Source of the DNA: Terana coerulea
Lineage: Eukaryota > Basidiomycota > Agaricomycetes > Polyporales > Phanerochaetaceae
DNA length: 64,000 nucleotides
Direction of reading: 5' to 3'
Assembly (NCBI GenBank): GCA_024811115.1
Contig: JAKOGH010000695.1
Span: 62,001-126,000, forward strand
In this document: positions 57,715 to 64,000 of the stretch, one piece after another
How positions within the stretch are numbered: position 1 is the stretch's first letter
Layout of the letters: every line of letters starts with the position of its first letter
The notes under the pieces: model-generated
What the model was told of the DNA's origin: nothing
Database searches by the model: none
The model's input: only the letters and a program-made list of their open reading frames with translations
Program-made: the position numbers and the translations under genes

Positions 57715-58640
57715 AATCAAGACGTCAAGTCACCGAAACACGTATCTGCATTGTCTCGACTCTACGCTAAACACCAACTCAGCGGAGTCTCTGTTTTCTA
57801 GGCCTCACCCACTCGCCCGCTGCCCTCCCATGAACCTGCTACACCACAAGAACGCTCAAATAGCCTCGCACATCGTTCCATCACCCCCTAGCACCCCAGA
57901 CAAAAGCCTGAGGTGCCCAACGAACCATCCCAACTCGTATTACGTCCACTGACGTGCGCCATAGCTGATCCCAGACGTGTGTCAGTGCCATGATGATGGT
58001 CACTAGTACATACATGCACGACCAGGGGCGGCGCGGGTCTTCCTGTGGGCGAGAAGGGTATTCGTTGACGAAAGGCGACGACGCGATGTGTTGGCGCGAG
58101 GCAGCTGTCGACGACCGTAAGAGACCGTTCGTCGTTGACTCAAAGCGAGGCTGACGTACCAATGGCAGATCAAGTGGCGACCCAAGCCTTCTCCGTCCTC
58201 CCTCCTTCATCCATCCTCCTCCTAAAACCCGGATGTCTTGATGTCGATACCGGAAGGTCGCGCGATATGCTCGCCCGACTGCGACCGGATGACGGCAGGA
58301 CACCAGGTACCCAAGAGGGTAGCCCTCCTCGTCTTACGTCCACAGCGACCCGTGTTGTATCCGCCCCTAGGTGTGTTGTGCCACGCTCTTCGCTGGCACC
58401 TGCACATACGACTGGGGGCGGCACGAGGAGTGGGGTAATCGGGAGAGAGTGCCCTTGGTGGAAGTGGATGGTTGATGAGAGGAGACTTCGGTGAGAGTTA
58501 GTGACCTGTTATATAAGTGAACAATGCGGACGACTTACTAGTGATGGCTCGAATCAAGCTGGGTTCGGGCAGTAGCGGGCATTTCCCGGGGTCGATGAAT
58601 GCGGTCTACGTTTTCTGGAGACTATGAGACAGGTGAGGAG
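57715..58640. repeat. Directly repeated unit, copy 1 (~0.9 kb)
   Basis: Highly similar to 63105-64000 in the same orientation, from ACTCTACGCTAAACACCAAC through GTTTTCTGGAGACTATGAGA. Open frames on both strands are conserved between copies. A minus-strand reading with a GTAAGT donor near 58540 and a continuation VVCAGASEERGTTHLGADTT is possible, but copies differ by a 1-nt change in a C run there and one copy carries a stop, so I do not call a gene. Confidence 0.8.
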
Positions 58641-59258
58641 CAGCTCGTCGCTCACAGAGCTCAAGGCTTACTTCGGGGATACGGCAGCGATGCAGATGGC
58701 CTAGCCAGGGCCCTCATATATTTTCATGCTGCCTTGATTATACAGTGTTTCTGTTGGACTCAGGTCAGCACCGAACATTGTCAACAACTAGGCACTTGTC
58801 AGACTTACTTGGCTCTTGACAACAGCAGGAGGAGTCGGAACACATTGGTAACCCGCCAGGAGGCCTTGGTGTTGGTGACTTGTTGGAGTTGTGGTGGGAG
58901 GAGAGAGAGCTGCTCTGGGGGAAAGCGAACGAGGAGCCTGGTTTATATATCCACGGAGGCTGACCTTAGGCTGTTGAACGGCGCTTGAGCTTGGGCTTCG
59001 ATGGCAGCAGGCGGGAGATCGCGAGCCATATTTGGACACCTTCCTGTTTGGGCCGACGTCAGTGGCCACTCTGCCTCGCGACTGACCATGGCTTGTGATT
59101 CTTCGTTATGTCAAGACTTTTTGATACAAACCAACATCTACTCCCCACACAACCCCCACACACGAATTTTCTTGTTTCGAACTTGAACGTCTACACCCGG
59201 GACAGCATCCTGTCATTACGAAGGCTAGAATAGCTGAAGTTTCGCCTTCGAGGCTGTA
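58641..59258. other. Promoter side of the NTF2-like gene, no supported gene
   Basis: Short frames on both strands only. The repeat at 57.7 kb may extend into the left part; its partner runs out of the window, so this cannot be tested here. Confidence 0.3.
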
Positions 59259-60001
59259 ATGGAGAACCCAGAGAAGGATGCTCGCGAGGTTGTGCAATTG
59301 GTGACCGCCGCCATAAGCCCTGAGATACAGCAGGTAGCTGTCTTGAGGTATGTCTTGAGTGCTTTACAACGCGAGAGCTCATTTCATATCTTATAGGTAC
59401 TACGCTCCAGATGCCAGCTTCCAACACCCATTGTGCGCCGTCGCGCGTGGGCCAAGATCACGAGAGCTCATTCTAGGGATTCTAAAGTATGTGACTATCT
59501 GGACTGGTCGCTTTCATTTTTGTGACGTGAACACTGCTAGATGGTATCGAATCATGTCTCCAAAGCTCGTTGTTGAGGTCCCGAACGTTACATATAACCC
59601 CGAGACGCGCGAGCTCTCCGTCGAAGTGAGGCAGGTATTTCACATCCGATGGTCTCCCTTCCATCCGGAATGGTCAAGGTACGTTCTCGAATTGCCTGCG
59701 AGATTGCGTAGGCCATAACCCTATACTGTAGATTGTTAGTTCACCTACGGCTTCAACCGAGCAAAGAAGATCCGAAACTGCTGCAAATCGTAGAGCATGA
59801 GGACTTCTACCACCCGCCGATCTGGCCGCTCTGGTCATTCCGCTACTCATCCCCCTCATCCACTTTCTACTCTGGCTAGGCACCATTGCAAGCATTGTGG
59901 GGGCCAAGTTCTTCGGCACGGTCTTCGGTGAGACTCCCGTCGTCCGTTGTGTGAGCGGCCTAATTTCTAACTTGTGCTGTACACGGCCTGTAGGCTTTTA
60001 G
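59259..60001 (+). CDS. SigF-like NTF2-like domain protein (one apparent 1-nt deletion)
   Basis: Exons 59259-59347, 59397-59486, 59541-59678, 59732-59927 and 59994-60001, about 173 residues. The fold signature of the fungal SigF-like NTF2 family is clear: YYAPDASFQHPLC, then ILKWYRIMSPKLVVEV, VRQVFHIRWSPF, LLVHLRLQ and EDFYHP, followed by a C-terminal hydrophobic helix (LAALVIPLLIPLIHFLLWLG) that would anchor the protein in a membrane. No enzymatic function is established for the family as far as I know. Exon 4 is one base short: the C run at 59813-59815 needs one more C to pass from YHP into ADLAALV. The intron phases on both sides confirm it. Read literally, the protein ends early and loses its membrane anchor. 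Confidence 0.85.
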
Positions 60002-60584
60002 ACTGTTAGGGATGGCGAGGGTGGTAGGAGCGTGACACTCGTAGAACCTGTATCCCACGGTGCGGTCACAATCAACGGTGCTGGCCCATCCAAGACGGGC
60101 AGGACTAGAAGCTAGGAAGCCGTTCAAGGATATGCCTCGGAAAAGAGCTGGTATATTGTATCATAGAGCGCTTCAGGGCAGTGCACTATATACCTATGGC
60201 CACCCGGAAACACTGCAGTGGCTTGACTTTGCACCAGTCGGTTCCAGTCCTGGCGCTGTACTGTGTGCCTTGAAACCCGCGATCAGGCGTCCCATGAAGA
60301 CAAGTGGATGCGCAGCTATCCGAGTGCAGCCTCCGGGGGTGCATCTGTTAGTTGAGTATCACTTGTGGGACTGGGCTTCTGGTTTCCTGGATACCAACTT
60401 CCCAGTACGTGATTATCAGGCTTCCGGTCAATGCTTGGACAGCATGCCTGAACAGCCTCTAAAAAGCCACAAACCGTACAACGCCGAGGTTTCTTATTCC
60501 GCATCTGTCAAATAATGCAGTAACCCTCCCATGCTTTTCCTTGACACCGTACGCCCACGTCCACCGTCCCCATTGTCCTTCAAC
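60002..60584. other. Intergenic region
   Basis: Plus-strand frame 60060-60515 has no recognised family. The last 60 bp are pyrimidine-rich and contain an in-frame upstream Met at 60531 of the next gene. Confidence 0.3.
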
Positions 60585-62104
60585 ATGTCTCTTCTCCCCG
60601 CCATCTCTCGACCCCTCGCAACAGGAGCAGACCTTCCGCCCGAGGTTGTCGATCAGGTTCTACAAACACTAACGGATAATCGCGCACACCCTCTTACGCG
60701 ACAGGAGAAGAAATTGCTTAGAGGATGTGGCCTAACCTACCGCTACTGGGTGGGGAAGTGCCGCGGGCATATCTTCTTCGCTCTGACCCTGCGTTCCCGC
60801 AGTGACATTGACCAGATCATTCGGTTCACGAAGCACCCAGTGCACGGACTCCCCTCACTGGAAGAATGCATTCATTGGTGGTACATCGAGTGTGCAGAGG
60901 CGCGGAGTCCTTGGCTGCATTACGCTCTAATGAAAGTCGCGGATCTGCACACGGCAGGTGCCCAAAATCGCAGGACACCGGGCTACGACGAGTTATGGGA
61001 GTGCGGCACCGAGTTGAAGCTCACGTCCAACTCCTCTTACGCGCCACACTCGCTACGTGCTTCACTTCCCCGAACATTACCTGCGAGGGCCGTCAATCAC
61101 CTTCATGACCTGGAGCTCTCCCATTTCCATTTCTGTAACGTCACACAACTCTTCCGATTACTCCGGAGTATGTCAAGTATTCTCAGCCTATACTGTGACA
61201 ACTTGGTTTTCGACGAAGGACTTGCCGAAATTGTTTCCATCGCCATGGCCTATCAAGCCCATCAATATCGTAAGGAAGCTCTTAACCTGGTTTCCGTGTC
61301 AAACTGTGATGGAGGTAAAGCTGAAGTAAACATTGCGTTTGCTGTACTTGCCCTCACTGCTCTGCGCCAATGTTTCCCGGAGATGTTGGATGACTCTCTT
61401 CGCATCCCAACCACTGCGCTGTGCAACTACTTCCGGCCAGCGGCATGTGATAAAATAACCCTGTACAGCCACCGTAGTGGTACGTCGCGGAATTATTATT
61501 TTGTTAAAATCGCTAACAGGAAGTTGGTGAAGACTCCCAATCTACGCTGCATGTTAACTATTGGGAGCGGTCCGCCGAGTCACGGATCTTTGAATTATCC
61601 GTATGGTGTCCCAATCCTTCGGTCCACAGCACAGACGACAGGCCTCAGTTGCAGCTCACCATTTCCTATTCTACTACGTCGGAAGATCTCTTCGAAGGCA
61701 TTGACTGGAAAGCCATCGATGATGTTCTTTCCACCTCGGACAGTCTTGGACTTTTTCATATCAAAGTGGGCGTTGGGGCCACCCATATATTCCGAGGACT
61801 CCTGGAAACTATCACGGCGGGAAGTTTTCTGCATGTGACCGCTCACGAGAACAAGTTGCGCATGTGTTACAACCTAACTCGGATGGATGGATTTGCTTGT
61901 ATCTGGCTGGACGACATTCTTTCTGCGCAGATGGAATGCAAGGTGGACGACGCCACGATTTCCCTCACCCACTCGCAGCTATTTGACTTCGTGCTATGCG
62001 AGTCTTCCGCAGAGAAGGCATCATTTTTACGATGGATTGCGGAAGATGGAGGCGAGGGGTACAGGAAAGAGGTGGCACGGATAGAGACAGTAGCGGTGAT
62101 ATAG
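60585..62104 (+). CDS. F-box-like protein, lineage-specific
   Basis: Two exons, 60585-61600 and 61642-62104, joined by a very short 41-nt intron in phase 2, give 492 residues. The N-terminus looks like an F-box (GADLPPEVVDQVLQTLTD, then LRGCGLTYRYWVGKCRGHIF). Leucine-rich-like parts follow (LHDLELSHFHFCNVTQLFRL). The second exon is compact and acidic (TTSEDLFEGIDWKAIDDVL; IAEDGGEGY). I infer a role as an SCF substrate adaptor. The start could also be the Met at 60531, 18 codons upstream, in the same frame. No frameshift is seen. It is not a close relative of copy A/B at 15.5 and 53 kb. Confidence 0.75.
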
Positions 62105-62249
62105 AGGACAAAATCTCACGAAGTATACGATTGGCTAGGCCAAGAGCGGGTGGTAGCCCCTCCTTCTAGCAACGCGGCAAATGAATACCAAGAGCATGAA
62201 ATAGCCATGTCCACAAAGGGAAGAAACATGGCCAAACGGTGCACTTAGG

Positions 62250-62727
62250 AGCCGAATTGTGGGCGGCGACCAGAGGTCGGCGACACTCCTCCTCAAGACC
62301 TACTTCACCTTCTCCCTCGTCCTCTACATCGCCCGCGGCCGCCCGCCGCTGCCCGTCGCCGACTTCTACGCCGCCACGACGCCGCACTCGAGGGCGCACG
62401 GCCCGCCGCCCGAGCTCGTCCGCCCCAAGCCTGCCCCGGGCACGCTCGAGCCGTCGCACACGCCGAACGCGTGGCTCGCGCTCCTGCAGAGCACGCTCGT
62501 GCACCCGCAAGACGCAGCGCGCGCTGCACCACTTTGCCGAAGTCCTTGGCGGGACGCCGCCCGGCCACTTTGGCGAGCTCGGCCTGAATCTTGGGGGCGC
62601 GGAGGCGGTTTTGGATGGAACGTTGTTCGTGCGCGTGGGGGCGCTGACGCAGGAGAGACTGGGATGGATGAGAATGGGAGAGAACCAGGGAGGATGGGAC
62701 ACAGAAGGGTTCTTCAAGAAGGTGTGA
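62250..62727 (+). pseudogene. Questin-oxidase-like fragment, 5'-truncated and frameshifted
   Basis: The C-terminal part of a questin-oxidase-like (DUF4243-type) protein: TLLLKTYFTFSLVLYIARGR, then HTPNAWLALLQSTLVHP, RALHHFAEVLGG and LTQERLGWM, ending WDTEGFFKKV. The N-terminal two thirds are missing; sequence upstream of 62250 is unrelated. Between LVHP and QRALHHF about five residues are lost and the frame changes (near 62508), so the piece cannot be read through. Enzymes of this family open the ring of anthraquinones such as questin in secondary metabolism. It is GC-richer than its surroundings. It is a relic rather than a working gene. Confidence 0.7.
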
Positions 62728-63104
62728 ACCTCAAAAAGTGAACATTCGAGCAGTCAGACCTGTTGGATTAGAGCTGTAGCATCAGTATGATCATTTTGAA
62801 GTATTGCAGTCGATAATTCCGACGGAAACTGAGTTTGTGGATGCCAGCGTGAGCATCTAAAAGACAGACGAAGTTGCTGAGGTTCGCTATATGACTCGAG
62901 GTGGAAGTTGGGATTCAAGATGCGCAAGCGCCGTCGCCTTCGTGGCGTCGCTTGGCGCATGACGCTCATCCTCTCATCTTGACCATATCCACTGATGCAG
63001 CGAACTTACATAACGAGGAAAGCGCGGCAAAAGCTCACTTTGTTACTCGCCAAATGATAATTCCACATCCTCAGGTTCTGTGCACAAGCATCTACCGAGA
63101 AACG
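62728..63104. other. Intergenic region before the second repeat copy
   Basis: No gene is seen. Confidence 0.35.
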
Positions 63105-64000
63105 TGTATGTTTTGTCTTGACTCTACGCTAAACACCAACTCAGCGGAGTCTCTGTTTTCTAGACCTCGCCCACTCGCCCGCTGCCCTCCCATGAACCTG
63201 CTACACCACAAGAACGCTCAAATAGCCTCGCACATCGTTCCATCACCCCCTAGCACCCCAGACAAAAGCCTGAGGTGCCCAACGAACCATCCCAACTCGT
63301 ATTACGTCCACTGACGCGCGGTGGCTGATCCCAGACGTGTGTCAGTGCCATGACGATGGTCACTACATACATGCACGACTAGGGGCGGCGCGGGTCTTCT
63401 TGTGGGCGAGAAGGGTATTCGTTGACGAAAGGCGACGACGCGATGTGTTGACGCGAGGCAGCTGTCGACGACCGTAAGAGACCGTTCGTCGTTGATTCAA
63501 AGCGAGGCTGACGTACCAATGGCAGATCAAGTGGCGACCCAAGCCTTCTCCATCCTCCCTCCTTCATCCATCCTCCTCCTAAAACCCGGATGTCTTGATG
63601 TCGATGCCGGAACACCGTGCGATATGCTCGCCCGACTGCGACCGGACGACGGCAGGATACCAGGTACCCAAGAGGGTAGCCCTCCTCGTCTTACGTCCAC
63701 AGCGACCCGTGTTGTATCCGCCCCCAGGTGTGTTGTGCCACGCTCTTCGCTGGCACCTGCACATACGACTGGGGGCGGCACGAGGAGTGGGGTAAGCGGG
63801 AGAGAGTGCCCTTGGTGGAAGTGGATGGTTGATGAGAGGGGACTTTGTTGAGAGTTAGTGACTTGTGGTATGAGTGAACGGTGCGGCTGACTTACTAGTG
63901 ATGGCTCAAGTGAAGCTAGGTTCGGGCGGTTGTGGACATTGCCCGGGTCGATGAATGCGGTCTACGTTTTCTGGAGACTATGAGACAGGTGAGGAGCAGC
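63105..64000. repeat. Directly repeated unit, copy 2 (runs off the window)
   Basis: Partner of 57715-58640. Differences are scattered single bases and small indels, for example CACTACATAC versus CACTAGTACATAC near 63360 and GACCCGGG versus GACCCCGGG near 63945. The similarity is still unbroken at the last base of the window, so the unit is longer than seen here. Confidence 0.8.

Overview
This is nuclear DNA of a filamentous basidiomycete, most likely an agaricomycete of the wood-decay type. The genes carry many short GT-AG introns of about 41-70 nt with fungal branch sites. They include eukaryotic housekeeping genes (cytosolic tyrosyl-tRNA synthetase, a DnaJ-X cochaperone, an ERG25-type sterol oxidase) together with families that are typical of Agaricomycetes: F-box-like proteins, a fungal SLATT-domain pair, a tiny glycine/isoleucine/cysteine-rich membrane protein and a Kex2-type cysteine-rich secreted protein. 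There is no bacterial-style operon, rRNA or CRISPR. Gene density is low in the middle of the window, where repeats dominate.

Layout. 0.7-11.3 kb is gene-bearing: tyrosyl-tRNA synthetase (+), DnaJ-X protein (-), a long disordered protein (-), a 55-residue membrane protein split over four exons (+), and a secreted cysteine-rich protein (-). 13.7-17.2 kb holds an unknown multi-exon gene, a 189-bp TIR miniature element and an F-box-like gene (copy A). 18.6-39.4 kb is a rearranged block. Two inverted arms of about 1.6 kb (18.58-20.29 and 37.75-39.39) enclose two direct copies of a SLATT-domain gene (20.7-23.2 and 34.8-37.4), a GC-rich repeat island (24.1-26.2), a tandem array of about 300-bp modules carrying splice-site-like signals (26.7-29.0), a 576-bp TIR element and a degenerate minisatellite (33.5-34.5).

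40.8-48.4 kb is an AT-rich island interrupted by a 6.77-kb decayed hAT transposon with recognisable TIRs and an 8-bp target duplication. The hAT is itself invaded by a miniature element whose second copy lies at 48.96 kb. 48.4-50.8 kb is repeats. 50.9-53.6 kb is copy B of the F-box-like gene, broken by a 769-bp TIR element. 54.1-62.1 kb is gene-bearing again: F-box protein (-), ERG25 (+), SigF-like NTF2 protein (+) and a second F-box-like protein (+), followed by a truncated questin-oxidase-like fragment. A directly repeated unit of about 0.9 kb (57.7 and 63.1 kb) brackets the last genes and runs off the window.

A recurring feature is single-base indels inside otherwise intact conserved exons, mostly in homopolymer runs: twice in the tRNA synthetase, once each in the DnaJ, SLATT copy 1 and NTF2 genes. 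This points to uncorrected assembly errors as much as to real pseudogenes, and it should shape how every 'broken' gene here is read. No gene cluster with an obvious shared pathway is visible. The best candidates for undescribed biology are the SLATT pair inside the inverted-repeat block and the modular 26.7-29.0 kb array.
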